A DNA stretch of 64,000 nucleotides from Chryseobacterium potabilaquae (lineage in GTDB: Bacteria; Bacteroidota; Bacteroidia; Flavobacteriales; Weeksellaceae). The position numbers and the translations under genes were made by a program. The notes beneath the pieces are model-generated. The model was not told the DNA's origin. It ran no database searches and worked only from the letters and a program-made list of their open reading frames with translations. This document shows, piece after piece, positions 28,983 through 39,168 of the stretch (positions within the stretch are counted from its first letter, which is position 1; every line of letters begins with the position of its first letter). The DNA lies in contig NZ_CACVBR010000003.1 in the NCBI RefSeq assembly GCF_902728265.1, positions 62,001 to 126,000 on the forward strand. The letters are read 5' to 3'.

Positions 28983-29392
28983 TGTTTATGTTATAATAAA
29001 ATTTATCCTTTATTTATCATCATTTAAAAGAGGTCTAAAGCAATTTCTACTTTTGATATAGGCATACTACGCCCCTAAAATGAGTGTGCAAATTTATGAA
29101 TAATTTTGCAACTGACAAATATTTAGTGTAAAATATTTTGATTTTTAATGATTTACAAAAAACACGCTTCATAGAATATTAAACTTCATTTGTCGAAATA
29201 TGAATATAATATCACTATCAATTATTTATTTCGAATCTAAAAGAATAACTTCACTATAAAAAGCCTCAATAAAAAGTGAGGAAACGATTCGAGAAGTACC
29301 TAAAAAATCTTGCAAGTGAATCTGAAGACTTTACAATACATTACAAATGAGACACTACAGGGATTAAGCTCTTCTTTATCTTAATAAATAGA
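28983..29392. other. Intergenic region between rplC and glpR
   Basis: 410 bp without a gene. It carries the ribosomal-cluster promoter at 29089-29119 and its leader; the remaining 270 bp up to the glpR stop show no open frame and only a weak CCTCA/TGAGG hairpin near 29264-29281. A clear terminator for glpR was not found. Confidence 0.6.
29089..29119 (-). promoter_or_regulatory. Promoter of the rplC-rplQ ribosomal cluster
   Basis: On the minus strand TTTG (29119-29116), 19 nt, TAAATTTG (29096-29089): a full match to the Bacteroidota consensus. The transcript would have a leader of about 100 nt before rplC. It explains how the cluster is expressed without rpsJ upstream. Confidence 0.85.
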
Positions 29393-30157
29393 TTATCCCA
29401 CAATAACATTAATTCCTATTTCTTCAAGTTTCCTTTTGTCTTCATCCTGAATATTATCATCCGTCACTAGAGAGTCTATCTTATCAAGAGAAGTTATTTT
29501 ACCAAACCCTTTTCTATTCAGCTTTGAAGAGTCTGCAACTATTACTACTTTATCTGAACATTCTATCATTAATTGATTGAGATGAGCCTCTGCAGCATTA
29601 GATGTACTTATTCCAAATTCCATATCAATTCCGTCAACCCCTAAGAATAACTTATTACAGGAAAATTGTTTAAGGATAGATTCAGAAATAGATCCCACAA
29701 TCGAAGTAGAACTTTTTCTTACTTCCCCTCCTAACTGAATAATGTTAATATTAGGATTATTACAAAGCTCAATAGCCACTCGTAAAGAAGAAGTCAGAAC
29801 AGTAAGAGGTCCAAAACCAACCAACATTCGTGCTAGATAATGCATCGTGGTTCCAGAAGCCAATATAATACAATCATTTTCATGAATAAATGACAAAGAA
29901 GCTCTAGCGATCTTCTGCTTAGCCTCTACATTAATATTTTCTTTTTCATCCACATTTTTTTCATATGCATAGCTCATATGCTTGCTGGCTCCCCCGTGAT
30001 TACGAAACAGCAACCCCAAACTTTCAAGATAATTCAGATCTTTACGAATAGTAACGGATGATACGTTAAACTTTTCACAGAGTTCCTGAACAAGCACATA
30101 ACCTTTTTCGTTAAGTTCTTTCAATATATCATTATGCCTTGATAGTAATTTTTCCAT
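29393..30157 (-). CDS. glpR: DeoR/GlpR-family transcriptional regulator
   Basis: 254 residues. N-terminal DeoR winged helix-turn-helix at about 1-57 (ELCEKFNVSSVTIRKDLNYL), then the sugar-phosphate-sensing DeoR C-terminal domain with GTTMHYLARML, TVLTSSLRVAIEL, LGGEVRKSS and ADSSKLNRKGFG. Such proteins repress carbohydrate operons and release DNA on binding a phosphorylated sugar. Divergent from glpDKF with a 112-bp shared promoter region, so control of glycerol use is likely; the effector is probably glycerol 3-phosphate (inferred). Confidence 0.85.
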   Translation of the reverse strand: MEKLLSRHNDILKELNEKGYVLVQELCEKFNVSSVTIRKDLNYLESLGLLFRNHGGASKHMSYAYEKNVDEKENINVEAKQKIARASLSFIHENDCIILASGTTMHYLARMLVGFGPLTVLTSSLRVAIELCNNPNINIIQLGGEVRKSSTSIVGSISESILKQFSCNKLFLGVDGIDMEFGISTSNAAEAHLNQLMIECSDKVVIVADSSKLNRKGFGKITSLDKIDSLVTDDNIQDEDKRKLEEIGINVIVG

Positions 30158-30238
30158 GGGATTATTTGATCAAATTTATTACTTTTTTTCGAGAATAAAA
30201 ATTTCATTTATTTTCTTTTAACTTTCGATTTTAATATT

Positions 30239-30246
30239 TAACTTTG
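30239..30246 (+). promoter_or_regulatory. glpD -7 promoter element (TAACTTTG)
   Basis: Exact TAnnTTTG match 23 nt before the glpD start codon. The -33 partner is weak. The predicted start of transcription falls in the repeats described next. Confidence 0.55.
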
Positions 30247-30250
30247 AAAA

Positions 30251-30277
30251 CGAAACACAACGAAACATTATGAAACG
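30251..30277 (+). promoter_or_regulatory. Phased direct repeats at the glpD start, candidate GlpR operator
   Basis: CGAAAC at 30251 and 30261 and TGAAAC at 30271, exactly 10 bp apart, with weaker TGAAAA at 30245 and TGAAGA at 30281. One helical turn spacing puts all units on one face of the DNA, between the -7 box and the start codon. TTTCG-type direct repeats fit DeoR/GlpR-family operators. Function inferred. Confidence 0.5.
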
Positions 30278-31865
30278 GAATGAAGAACTTCAAAAAATAA
30301 CTACTACCAGCGAGTGGGATTTTATTATTATAGGAGGAGGAGCTAGTGGTTTAGGTTCAGCATTGGATGCCACAAGTAGGGGCTTTAAAACTCTACTACT
30401 TGAATCGCATGATTTTGCAAAAGCAACATCCAGCCGAAGTACAAAATTAGTTCATGGAGGAGTACGCTATCTTGCTCAAGGAGATATAGGATTGGTAAAG
30501 GAAGCCTTAAAAGAAAGAGGCTTACTTTCAAAAAATGCAGCTCATGTCGTTAAAAATCAATCTTTCATCATTCCCAATTACACATGGTGGGAAGGTATTT
30601 ATTACAAAATAGGATTGTCAATATATGATTTTCTTGCTGGAAAATTAAGCCTGGGAAAAACAAGATATATCAGCAGATCCTCTACTATAAATAAACTGCC
30701 TACTATTGAGCAAAATCGTCTTAGCAGCGGAGTGGTTTATCAAGATGGGCAATTTGATGACGCCAGACTATCCATAAATTTGGCACAAACTATTATTGAG
30801 CAAGGAGGAACTGCAGTTAATTATATAAAAGTTATTAGTTTATTAAAAAATGAGGCTAATAAAATTATTGGAGTTGTTGCAGAAGATCAATTCAATAAGC
30901 AGCAATATAAAATATATTCCAAAGTAGTAGTTAATGCTACAGGTGTGTTTACCAATGATATTCTTAATCTGAATAATCCCCAGCATGGAAAATTTGTGGT
31001 TCCAAGCCAAGGAATTCATTTGGTTTTAGATAAATCTTTTCTAAAAAGCGACGATGCTATTATGATCCCTAAAACATCAGATGGGAGGGTTTTGTTTGTT
31101 GTACCATGGCATGACAGAGCATTAGTAGGGACAACAGATACTCTACTTGAAAATCCGAGTTTTGAGCCCCACGCTTTAGAAACAGAAATCAATTTTGTAT
31201 TAACAACAGCGAGACAATATCTTTCAAAAAAACCTACACGAGAAGATGTAAAATCTGTTTTTGCTGGGCTAAGACCTCTTGCCGCACCAAAAGATGGAAG
31301 CAAAAGCACCAAAGAAGTTTCCAGAAGTCACAAAGTATTAGCCTCAGATACAGGATTAATTAGTATTATTGGAGGAAAATGGACAACTTATCGGAAAATG
31401 GCAGAAGACACTATTAATAAAGCTATTGAGGTTCATCAACTCCCTAATCGGCCTTCAGCAACAGAAAGCTTATCGATTCACGGAAACATGAAACCTGAAA
31501 ATGTAGATAGAAGCAATCATAAATATGTATATGGATCCGATATTCCTTCTATAATGTCATTAGAGCAAAGCAATCCTGAATATTCAAAAAAAATACATCC
31601 GGATCATCCGTTCACAATAGCAGAAGTTATTTGGGCTTTACGTTATGAAATGGCAGAAACTATAGAAGATGTTTTAGCAAGAAGAGTTCGCCTTTTATTT
31701 TTAGATGCCAGAGCAGCCATAGATAGCGCCCATATAATAGCATCCATTATAGCAAAAGAAAAAAAACACTCTACCGAATGGGCTACTCAACAGCAAAATG
31801 AATTTATAGAATTAGCAAAAAGCTATTTATTGACATCTTATTCGCCTAAAAACAATCAACTCTAA
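30270..31865 (+). CDS. glpD: FAD-dependent glycerol-3-phosphate dehydrogenase
   Basis: 531 residues. Oxidises sn-glycerol 3-phosphate to dihydroxyacetone phosphate and passes electrons to the quinone pool at the inner membrane. N-terminal FAD-binding motif IIIGGGASGLGSALDA (about 19-34), the family block SSRSTKLVHGGVRYL, the central VPWHDRALVGTTDT, and GLRPLAAPKDG; a C-terminal alpha-helical domain follows. First gene of glpD-glpK-glpF. Confidence 0.95.
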   Translation: MKRNEELQKITTTSEWDFIIIGGGASGLGSALDATSRGFKTLLLESHDFAKATSSRSTKLVHGGVRYLAQGDIGLVKEALKERGLLSKNAAHVVKNQSFIIPNYTWWEGIYYKIGLSIYDFLAGKLSLGKTRYISRSSTINKLPTIEQNRLSSGVVYQDGQFDDARLSINLAQTIIEQGGTAVNYIKVISLLKNEANKIIGVVAEDQFNKQQYKIYSKVVVNATGVFTNDILNLNNPQHGKFVVPSQGIHLVLDKSFLKSDDAIMIPKTSDGRVLFVVPWHDRALVGTTDTLLENPSFEPHALETEINFVLTTARQYLSKKPTREDVKSVFAGLRPLAAPKDGSKSTKEVSRSHKVLASDTGLISIIGGKWTTYRKMAEDTINKAIEVHQLPNRPSATESLSIHGNMKPENVDRSNHKYVYGSDIPSIMSLEQSNPEYSKKIHPDHPFTIAEVIWALRYEMAETIEDVLARRVRLLFLDARAAIDSAHIIASIIAKEKKHSTEWATQQQNEFIELAKSYLLTSYSPKNNQL

Positions 31866-31874
31866 ATTAATGTA

Positions 31875-33374
31875 ATGATGAAAGAAAAGTTAATTCTCGC
31901 TTTAGATCAAGGCACAACTTCTTCACGTGCCATACTATTTAATCATAATGGAGAAATAAAGTATATATCACAAAAAAGTTTTGAACAAATATTTCCCACC
32001 CCAGGTTGGGTAGAGCATGACCCCAATGAAATCTGGTCTTCTCAGATTTCGGTAGCCGCCGAAATTATCGCAAAGGCAGGAATCTCTGGTTTGGAAGTAG
32101 CGGCTATTGGAATTACCAATCAAAGGGAAACTACTATAGTTTGGGATAAAGAAACTGGAGAACCGATCTACAATGCTATTGTATGGCAAGATAGAAGAAC
32201 CTCAAAATATTGTGACGAACTGAAAGAGCAAGGTCATACAGAAATGATCAAGAAAAAAACAGGACTCGTATTAGACGCCTATTTTTCTGCTACTAAACTA
32301 AAATGGATTCTTGATAACGTAGAAGGCGCAAGAGAAAAAGCTGAAGCAGGGAAATTATGTTTTGGAACAGTCGACACATGGCTTGTTTGGAAGCTTACAC
32401 GAGGAAAAATGTTTATTACAGACGTCTCCAACGCAAGCAGAACAATGCTCCTAAATATACATTCTTTAGAATGGGACGAAGATTTATTAAAATTATTTAA
32501 TATCCCAAAAAATGTTCTTCCTACTGTGAAACAAAGTAGTGAAGTATATGGAGAAACAGCTACCACTTTGTTTTCAACAAAAATTCCTATCGCAGGGATT
32601 GCTGGAGATCAACAAGCTGCCTTATTTGGACAGATGTGTACAAAACCAGGAATGGTCAAAAATACATATGGTACAGGATGTTTTCTTTTAATGAATACCG
32701 GAAAAGAAGCTGTTTTATCAAAAAACAACCTTCTTACTACTGTTGCTTGGAAAATAAACAATGAGGTGAATTATGCTTTAGAAGGTAGTGTTTTTGTAGG
32801 AGGAGCAGCTATTCAATGGTTAAGGGATGGACTTAAATTAATCAATTCTGCAGAAGAAATTAATCATTTAGCTAAAACTGAAAAGGATAATGGTGGAGTT
32901 TATTTTGTTCCGGCGCTTACAGGCCTTGGAGCTCCTTATTGGGATCAATATGCACGAGGGACGATCGTTGGAGTAACTCGCGGCACAACGAATGGGCATA
33001 TCGCAAGAGCTACTTTAGAAGGAATTGCTTTCCAGGTGTATGATATAGTTAAAGCTATGGAAGCAGATTCGGGAACGAATAGCCCTGAATTACGAGTTGA
33101 TGGAGGAGCTTCTGCCAGCGATCTTTTGATGCAAATTCAATCTGATTTATTTGGATTTAAAATTACGAGGCCAAAAACATTAGAAACCACAGCATTAGGG
33201 GCAGCTTACTTAGCTGGACTTGCGGTTGGATACTGGAAAAGCATTGATGAAATTCAATCTCAATGGATTGTTGATAAAGACTTTACTCCGCAGCTAGAAA
33301 GAGAAAAAGCACATACAATGATCCAATCCTGGCACAAAGCAGTTACTCGTTCACAAATGTGGATTGAAGATTAA
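31875..33374 (+). CDS. glpK: Glycerol kinase
   Basis: 499 residues, FGGY family, usual length. Phosphorylates glycerol with [23 protein letters not shown] at the N-terminal phosphate-binding site, [30 protein letters not shown], and the C-terminal [18 protein letters not shown]. Start could be either of two adjacent ATG codons (31875 or 31878). 9 nt after glpD, so tightly coupled. Confidence 0.97.
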   Translation: MMKEKLILALDQGTTSSRAILFNHNGEIKYISQKSFEQIFPTPGWVEHDPNEIWSSQISVAAEIIAKAGISGLEVAAIGITNQRETTIVWDKETGEPIYNAIVWQDRRTSKYCDELKEQGHTEMIKKKTGLVLDAYFSATKLKWILDNVEGAREKAEAGKLCFGTVDTWLVWKLTRGKMFITDVSNASRTMLLNIHSLEWDEDLLKLFNIPKNVLPTVKQSSEVYGETATTLFSTKIPIAGIAGDQQAALFGQMCTKPGMVKNTYGTGCFLLMNTGKEAVLSKNNLLTTVAWKINNEVNYALEGSVFVGGAAIQWLRDGLKLINSAEEINHLAKTEKDNGGVYFVPALTGLGAPYWDQYARGTIVGVTRGTTNGHIARATLEGIAFQVYDIVKAMEADSGTNSPELRVDGGASASDLLMQIQSDLFGFKITRPKTLETTALGAAYLAGLAVGYWKSIDEIQSQWIVDKDFTPQLEREKAHTMIQSWHKAVTRSQMWIED

Positions 33375-33399
33375 TTTCAATATTTAAAAAACTAAAAAT

Positions 33400-34131
33400 A
33401 TGACCCCATTTATCGCAGAAATAATTGGAACAATGCTTATGATACTCCTCGGAAATGGAGTCGTAGCAAACGTTGTTTTAAAAGGAACTAAAGGAAATAA
33501 TTCCGGCTGGATTGTTATTACTACCGCTTGGGCATTAGCTGTTTTCGTAGGGGTTACCATAGCAGGTCCTATCAGTGGGGCTCATTTAAATCCTGCTATT
33601 ACAATTGGTTTAGCCATTGCCAACAAATTTTCCTGGAGCTTAGTCCCTTCCTATATCGCTGCTCAGATGATTGGAGCAATGACTGGGGCTTTTTTGGTAT
33701 GGCTATTCAACAAAGATCATTTTTCGATTACCGACGATGAAGGAGCAAAACATGCCTGTTTTTGCACCAGCCCAGCTATTAGAAACCCGTTATCCAATCT
33801 TTTTAGTGAAACTATTGGTGCTTTTGTACTCATGTTTGTTATTTTTCATTTTGCAGATCCGAGTCTTTCTTTACAAAATGATCCCCATGCCAAAATTGGT
33901 TTAGGAACAATGGGAGCACTTCCTGTTACATTTCTAGTTTGGGTTATTGGTTTATCTTTAGGAGGAACCACAGGATACGCTATCAATCCGGCACGAGACT
34001 TAGGCCCTAGAATAATTCATTATTTATTGCCAATAAAAGGAAGTAGTGATTGGGGATATGCCTGGATTCCTATAATAGGTCCCGTTATAGGTACTGCTAT
34101 AGCAGCGGTTCTTTACGGTTTTTTACACTAA
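33400..34131 (+). CDS. glpF: Glycerol uptake facilitator (aquaglyceroporin)
   Basis: 243 residues, MIP channel with six membrane helices and two half-helices carrying the NPA motifs: HLNPAITIG and INPARDLGPR. The Asp after the second NPAR is the aquaglyceroporin marker, so glycerol transport is favoured over a pure water channel. Last gene of the glp operon; a good terminator follows. Confidence 0.96.
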   Translation: MTPFIAEIIGTMLMILLGNGVVANVVLKGTKGNNSGWIVITTAWALAVFVGVTIAGPISGAHLNPAITIGLAIANKFSWSLVPSYIAAQMIGAMTGAFLVWLFNKDHFSITDDEGAKHACFCTSPAIRNPLSNLFSETIGAFVLMFVIFHFADPSLSLQNDPHAKIGLGTMGALPVTFLVWVIGLSLGGTTGYAINPARDLGPRIIHYLLPIKGSSDWGYAWIPIIGPVIGTAIAAVLYGFLH

Positions 34132-34150
34132 AAATTAGAATAAAATATAG

Positions 34151-34190
34151 AATTGCTATGCCCAATACATTCAGGCATAGCAATTTTTTA
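34151..34190 (+). terminator. Terminator of the glpDKF operon
   Basis: AATTGCTATGCC (34151-34162), 11-nt loop, perfect complement (34174-34185), then a T run. Classic factor-independent terminator. Confidence 0.9.
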
Positions 34191-34227
34191 CCCCTCCATA
34201 TCCCATAAATAATCATAAAATTTTACT

Positions 34228-35175
34228 ATGAAAATAAAAATTCTACTTTCTTTATTAGCTATAAATATGTCATTAAGCTGCAGTAATGATCAATTACAAG
34301 ATGATATTGATGAGATGACGATCAAAGAAGAAGTTCTAAAAAATGATCATAAAGTCAATTTTATAAATAACTATTATTCCGGATGGAATGAGAACATAAG
34401 ATATCCCTCTCCTGATAATGATCCTCAGTTTTTTGATATTTGGCTTCCGGAAAAAAGGAACATTTCAGATACCCATTTATTCGTCTTCATACATGGAGGA
34501 AGCTTTACAGGTGGAGATAAAACAGATAGTGAATATGTTGCTGCCATCAATGCCATTAAGTCTCAATTTCCCAATAGTGCTATTGCTACTATCAATTACC
34601 GTGTAGGGCTCACTATGCTTCTGGACAAACCTATTATGGATGTCCAAAGTGCATTACATTATCTCATAGGGCAAGCACCACTCATGAACATTTCAAATAA
34701 TAATATTGTATTAATCGGGGAAAGCGCTGGAGCATATCTCGCATTTTTTGAAGCATTTCGAAGAGATAGCCAATTAGGCAATCAGAAAAGATATAAAGCA
34801 GTTGTCAGTCTGAGCGGATTCGCTGAAATAATACCAAAATCAGATTCAAATACGACATTTGCCAATTTAATTGCTTTACAAGCTTTAACCGTGAAAGTTC
34901 CCAATTTAAATTTCAATGAGTATTCACCCCTCAATAGAATCACCAATCTAATACAAGCCAATGATTTTCCTGAGATATATTTATTTTATGGAGAATCTGA
35001 CAAAGTCTTAAGTGGTTCAAATTCTAAAAATATATACAAGAAAATTCAAGAATCGGGGGTTCAAAAATATATTGACAAAAGTTATATACGGTCCTTTCCT
35101 AATCAAGGACACACAATGAATTCTTCTGTCAAGAATACAATTGCCCAAATTTTGACACAGAAATTGGTTTTTTAA
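34228..35175 (+). CDS. Alpha/beta-hydrolase fold lipoprotein (esterase/lipase-like)
   Basis: 315 residues. Signal peptide with lipid Cys18 (MSLSC) followed by SNDQ, suggesting surface export. Oxyanion-hole motif HGG at 89-91, nucleophile elbow GESAG at 164-168 (Ser166), Asp in YGESDKVL and His in NQGHTM near the C-terminus make a complete triad, the arrangement of the hormone-sensitive-lipase/feruloyl-esterase-like carboxylesterases. Substrate unknown. Monocistronic between two terminators. Confidence 0.85.
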   Translation: MKIKILLSLLAINMSLSCSNDQLQDDIDEMTIKEEVLKNDHKVNFINNYYSGWNENIRYPSPDNDPQFFDIWLPEKRNISDTHLFVFIHGGSFTGGDKTDSEYVAAINAIKSQFPNSAIATINYRVGLTMLLDKPIMDVQSALHYLIGQAPLMNISNNNIVLIGESAGAYLAFFEAFRRDSQLGNQKRYKAVVSLSGFAEIIPKSDSNTTFANLIALQALTVKVPNLNFNEYSPLNRITNLIQANDFPEIYLFYGESDKVLSGSNSKNIYKKIQESGVQKYIDKSYIRSFPNQGHTMNSSVKNTIAQILTQKLVF

Positions 35176-35231
35176 AATATAAAAAAATCTATCAAAACAA
35201 TAAAAGTATAAATATAATTTTCACAAATACT

Positions 35232-35267
35232 AAATTCTAATTATTTTAAATAATTAGAATTTTTTTT
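35232..35267 (+). terminator. Terminator after the esterase-like lipoprotein
   Basis: AAATTCTAATTA (35232-35243) and TAATTAGAATTT (35251-35262), 7-nt loop, followed by a run of T. AT-rich but perfect stem. Confidence 0.75.
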
Positions 35268-35315
35268 GAAACTCAACTTTTAATCTAAATATCTATAACT
35301 TAGCACAAAAAGATT

Positions 35316-36335
35316 ATGAAAAGAATTTTTCAGCATTTTTATTTTTTATCCACACTGAAAGTATTTATCATTATGGTAATCCTTTCTTTTGTTTTATCCT
35401 GCAATAAAAATCAGAATCATTCCTATACATTTTACTATTGGAAAACCCATCTTTCTTTAAATAAAGAAGAAAAAAAAGCATTAAATCAATCTTCAACCCC
35501 TTATTTATATACCCGATTTTTTGATGTCGATAAGGTAAATGGCAAATTTCAACCGGTTGCTGTCATTACCAAAGATGAAAATTTTGAAACAGATAAAAAA
35601 ATTGTTCCTGTTATATTTATTACTAATCAAACATTTTTACAAATTTCAGAGGAAGACATTACCTTTCTTGCCAAAAATGTTTTCTTTTTAATACAAAAGA
35701 AAATTTCCAGCTATCATCTTACCACTCATAATGAAATTCAGATCGATTGCGATTGGACGTTTAAAACAAAAGATGATTATTTTAAATTTCTAAAAAAATT
35801 AAAAGAAATTTCGGGAAAAGAAATTACATGTACTCTTCGTCTCCATCAAGTAAAAGATAAGAATATTTCCGGGATTCCTCCGGTAGAAAAAGTGTATTTA
35901 ATGTGCTATTCAACATCTTCCCCATTAGAAAATTCAGATAAAAATTCGATTTTGGATGTCAATATTTTAAAAAGCTATTTATCAAAAATAGAAGATTACC
36001 CTATCAAAAATATAGAAGTAGCCCTTCCTATTTACTCCTGGGGGATTGTAACGAATCATTTAAAAAAGCATAAACTTATCAATGCATTATCCAAACAAGA
36101 CTTGAATAACGACCATTTCAAAAAAATTTCTGACAATGAAATTGAAATACAAGCAGATGGTTTTTATTTCGGGAATTACCTCAATAAAGGATTTAGAATA
36201 AAAGTAGAAGAAATTTCGGATCAACAACTTGAAGAGGTAATCGATTTTTTAAGAAAAAAAATAACGCCATTTACTATTATATATTATCAATTAGATAGTA
36301 AATTTGTTATGAATCGAAATTTACAAAAGTTTTGA
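35316..36335 (+). CDS. Hypothetical lipoprotein
   Basis: 339 residues, family not recognised. Long N-terminal hydrophobic stretch with lipobox VLSC (Cys29) followed by NKNQ. The mature part is Lys-rich and reads as a mixed alpha/beta fold: FYYWKTHLSL, LYTRFFDVDKVNG, EIQIDCDWTFKTKDDYFKFL and VEVALPIYSWG-like strand-helix units (here IEVALPIYSWGI), which hints at a barrel of the glycosidase-like kind, but no catalytic motif can be assigned. Followed after 68 bp by a large exported protein; the two may form a pair. Confidence 0.75.
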   Translation: MKRIFQHFYFLSTLKVFIIMVILSFVLSCNKNQNHSYTFYYWKTHLSLNKEEKKALNQSSTPYLYTRFFDVDKVNGKFQPVAVITKDENFETDKKIVPVIFITNQTFLQISEEDITFLAKNVFFLIQKKISSYHLTTHNEIQIDCDWTFKTKDDYFKFLKKLKEISGKEITCTLRLHQVKDKNISGIPPVEKVYLMCYSTSSPLENSDKNSILDVNILKSYLSKIEDYPIKNIEVALPIYSWGIVTNHLKKHKLINALSKQDLNNDHFKKISDNEIEIQADGFYFGNYLNKGFRIKVEEISDQQLEEVIDFLRKKITPFTIIYYQLDSKFVMNRNLQKF

Positions 36336-36403
36336 TTTTATATGCAATATGGACTCACAATACCGGAGTCATCAGATCTAAATAATAAAAACACGGCAAT
36401 AAT

Positions 36404-39115
36404 ATGAAAAAGTATGTTCTTTCATTTGCGATCCTATCCCTCTTCTATGTAGAGTCCAAAGCATGTGCTTGGGCAGATCCAGATTATGAATATTTCAATT
36501 TGTTTACACAAAGTATTATTAGAGACAAGTCCTATCTTCCTTTTCTTCACAGTTATTCCACCCGATTTTATACTGATTTTAAAAATTCACAGATTCCTAA
36601 TGAAAATGTTGAATCATGGAAAAAATTCTTTAATAATCAACTGAGCTATGTCGAGACTGATTATTTAGTCAACAAAATGAATATCGGCGACTTGAATGAA
36701 TTAAAAAATGGAAATCCAAAAAATCAATTATTAAAAAAACTTGGTTTTAATTTCTACAAAACCTATCAAGAAGGAATTGATTATTTAATCGAAGCCAAAT
36801 ATCTTGAACCTTATATGAGGATCAACTATGTAGAAAACCCTAACTCATTCTATTATGATAGAGACCAAGTCGACAAAAATGCAACTCAGCTGGATTACAA
36901 AAAAACATTAGCTGCCCTAACTTCATTATATAATGCCTCAAAAAATACAGAGGTTAAGCAGAGATATGGATATCAAATAGTACGTTTTAATCACTATACG
37001 AGAAATTATGACGCAGCTATTCTAGCATTTAAAAATTACGTGGAGCCCATAAAATTAAAAGGAGTACCTTATTATATGGCTTTGGACCAACTTGGTGGAG
37101 CTCAAAGAGGATTAAAAATGAATAGTGATGCCAACTGGAATTTCTTTCAGGTCTTTATGAATAGTAAAAGCCATAAAGAGTCTGCCTTTGTTTCTATGAA
37201 ACTTTCAGATACAGCCTCATTCAATAATATTTTGAAAAAAGCCAGAAACAATGAAGAAAAAAACATGGCCTATTTCCTTTTAGGGTATGAAGATTTTAAC
37301 AATCCAATCCCTATCATGGAAAAGATGTATGAAATTAATCCTGATTCGGAAATTTTGAAGGTTATGGCAGTAAGGAGTATTAATGAATTAGAAAGAAGCT
37401 ATCTTCCCATTTATTACTATGATTCTAATGATCCTAATAAGACAGTATCTCAAAAGACTTCTTCTACTCTCTCAAATCATGATACAAATGGGGAGGCAGC
37501 AGAAACTAAAGATGAAAAGCTTTCTTTTTGGCAAAAAATTATTAGATTTTTTAAAAACCTTTTTGGAGGTTCCAAAACTGATAAAACTGATAACGGAAAT
37601 AAAGATGACCAAAGTGATAACGAATTAGTTGATAATCCAAATAGAATTCCTTTTTTCACCAAAAACAATTACTGGTATGATGAATCAACCAAAAATTTTT
37701 TAGATGATCTGGAAGAATTTACTAATAAAACAAAAGAAAAGTCTAAGGATGAATATTGGCAAATTGCAGATGCCTATCTTAAGTTTTTAAAAAAAGACTA
37801 TAAGAAGAGTATTCAGCTTTTAAATGATATTAAAACAAGCAATCCGGAATATCTAGAAGAAATAAAAAGAATGAAAGTTCTTAATGATATTGTTTCACAA
37901 CCGAGAATTGACGCAGAGTATGAAAACCATCTCATGAAAGAATACTCTGAATATTTTGTTGAAAAAGAAGTTAAAAAAGATAGTACACAAACAGACTATG
38001 ACTATTATGGGCCTAAACCTTCCACTGCTTCTTTTCTAAAAGACGTTTTAGCCAACCGATATTTTATTCAGGGAGAAGATGGTAAATCATTTTTGATGAA
38101 TAATAAGCTTTCTGATCTACAATATAATCCCAATTCAAGCTTGGTAAAAAGTGTTGAAGAGTTTTATAGAAAACCAAATAAAACTCAGTTTGAACAACAG
38201 ATCATTTCGAAAAATATGAATAATGTAGGCAATATTGATGCTTTCTTTAGTATCATTTATGGAGATCGCGCAATGAGACAAGCCGACTTTGAAAAAGCTC
38301 AATCGTTTTATCGAAAAGCTCAACAGTTCACAGGTATTCCAAGAATGGATTATGAATGGAATAATAATACTCAAAAAATTACCATCCATCAATATAATAC
38401 CAATGAATACAATGGCTTTAATAATATATCCAATTTAGTTTTTGGGCATAATGTGTGGGTTAGCTATCAAAGCGACCCTCAGAAGAGTATGGAAAAAGAA
38501 GATTACACTCAATTTCCAATGATTAAACCTCTGATGAATAAATTGGAAATCGCAGATGCTCTTATAGAACTTAAAAAACTCGGTTCAGGGAAAGATGAAA
38601 AAGGTTCAAAAGCCAATCAACTCATAGGTAATCTTCTTTATAATACATCTATTTTAGGATATTACAGAGAATTATTTGTCATGGATATAGACAATACTAA
38701 TGGAGGGAAGTATGACTTTTGGAATACTGATAAAAAAAATCCATATCAATATTATTATAAAAATTTTCTAGACAAATCTTATATTGAACCTGATAATTTT
38801 GATTTAGCCATTACCTATTATAAAAAAGCATTAGACCTCTCAAATAATAAAGAACAAAAAGCAAGAATACTATTTCAAATGGCAAGTGCAGAGCAAGGAA
38901 AATATTACCAATACGAAGCAAAAAATCCCTCTGCTATTGATTATTCTGATCCTAAATGGAGTGAAAAAAGTGATGCATTTCAAAAACAGTTAGATCAGAC
39001 TAAAAATCAAAAATTCAGAACTTATTTTGCTCTATTAAAAACCCAGTATTCCGATACTCAAACTGCCAAATCCCTTATGGGTAGCTGCTCTTATTTTAAT
39101 TATTTCATGAAATAA
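36404..39115 (+). CDS. Large exported TPR-like hypothetical protein
   Basis: 903 residues. Type I signal peptide (KKYVLSFAILSLFYVESKA) then CAWADPDYEYF. The body is mostly helical, with TPR-like stretches in the N-terminal half (LAALTSLYNASKNTEVKQRY, RNYDAAILAFKNYVEP) and near the end (FDLAITYYKKALDLSNNKEQ). A polar, low-complexity linker at about 345-410 contains an isolated cationic amphipathic segment, FWQKIIRFFKNLFGG (375-389). No enzyme motif. Probably periplasmic or surface, and a scaffold for protein contacts (inferred). Confidence 0.75.
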   Translation: MKKYVLSFAILSLFYVESKACAWADPDYEYFNLFTQSIIRDKSYLPFLHSYSTRFYTDFKNSQIPNENVESWKKFFNNQLSYVETDYLVNKMNIGDLNELKNGNPKNQLLKKLGFNFYKTYQEGIDYLIEAKYLEPYMRINYVENPNSFYYDRDQVDKNATQLDYKKTLAALTSLYNASKNTEVKQRYGYQIVRFNHYTRNYDAAILAFKNYVEPIKLKGVPYYMALDQLGGAQRGLKMNSDANWNFFQVFMNSKSHKESAFVSMKLSDTASFNNILKKARNNEEKNMAYFLLGYEDFNNPIPIMEKMYEINPDSEILKVMAVRSINELERSYLPIYYYDSNDPNKTVSQKTSSTLSNHDTNGEAAETKDEKLSFWQKIIRFFKNLFGGSKTDKTDNGNKDDQSDNELVDNPNRIPFFTKNNYWYDESTKNFLDDLEEFTNKTKEKSKDEYWQIADAYLKFLKKDYKKSIQLLNDIKTSNPEYLEEIKRMKVLNDIVSQPRIDAEYENHLMKEYSEYFVEKEVKKDSTQTDYDYYGPKPSTASFLKDVLANRYFIQGEDGKSFLMNNKLSDLQYNPNSSLVKSVEEFYRKPNKTQFEQQIISKNMNNVGNIDAFFSIIYGDRAMRQADFEKAQSFYRKAQQFTGIPRMDYEWNNNTQKITIHQYNTNEYNGFNNISNLVFGHNVWVSYQSDPQKSMEKEDYTQFPMIKPLMNKLEIADALIELKKLGSGKDEKGSKANQLIGNLLYNTSILGYYRELFVMDIDNTNGGKYDFWNTDKKNPYQYYYKNFLDKSYIEPDNFDLAITYYKKALDLSNNKEQKARILFQMASAEQGKYYQYEAKNPSAIDYSDPKWSEKSDAFQKQLDQTKNQKFRTYFALLKTQYSDTQTAKSLMGSCSYFNYFMK

Positions 39116-39137
39116 ATTACATTCAATCTACATATCC

Positions 39138-39168
39138 AAAAGGAATCGTTACGATTCCTTTTTTTGTT
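39138..39168 (+). terminator. Terminator between the TPR-like gene and the iron-permease-like gene
   Basis: AAAAGGAATCG (39138-39148), loop TTA, complement 39152-39162, then a T-rich tract. It overlaps the stop codon of the convergent minus-strand gene. Confidence 0.85.
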
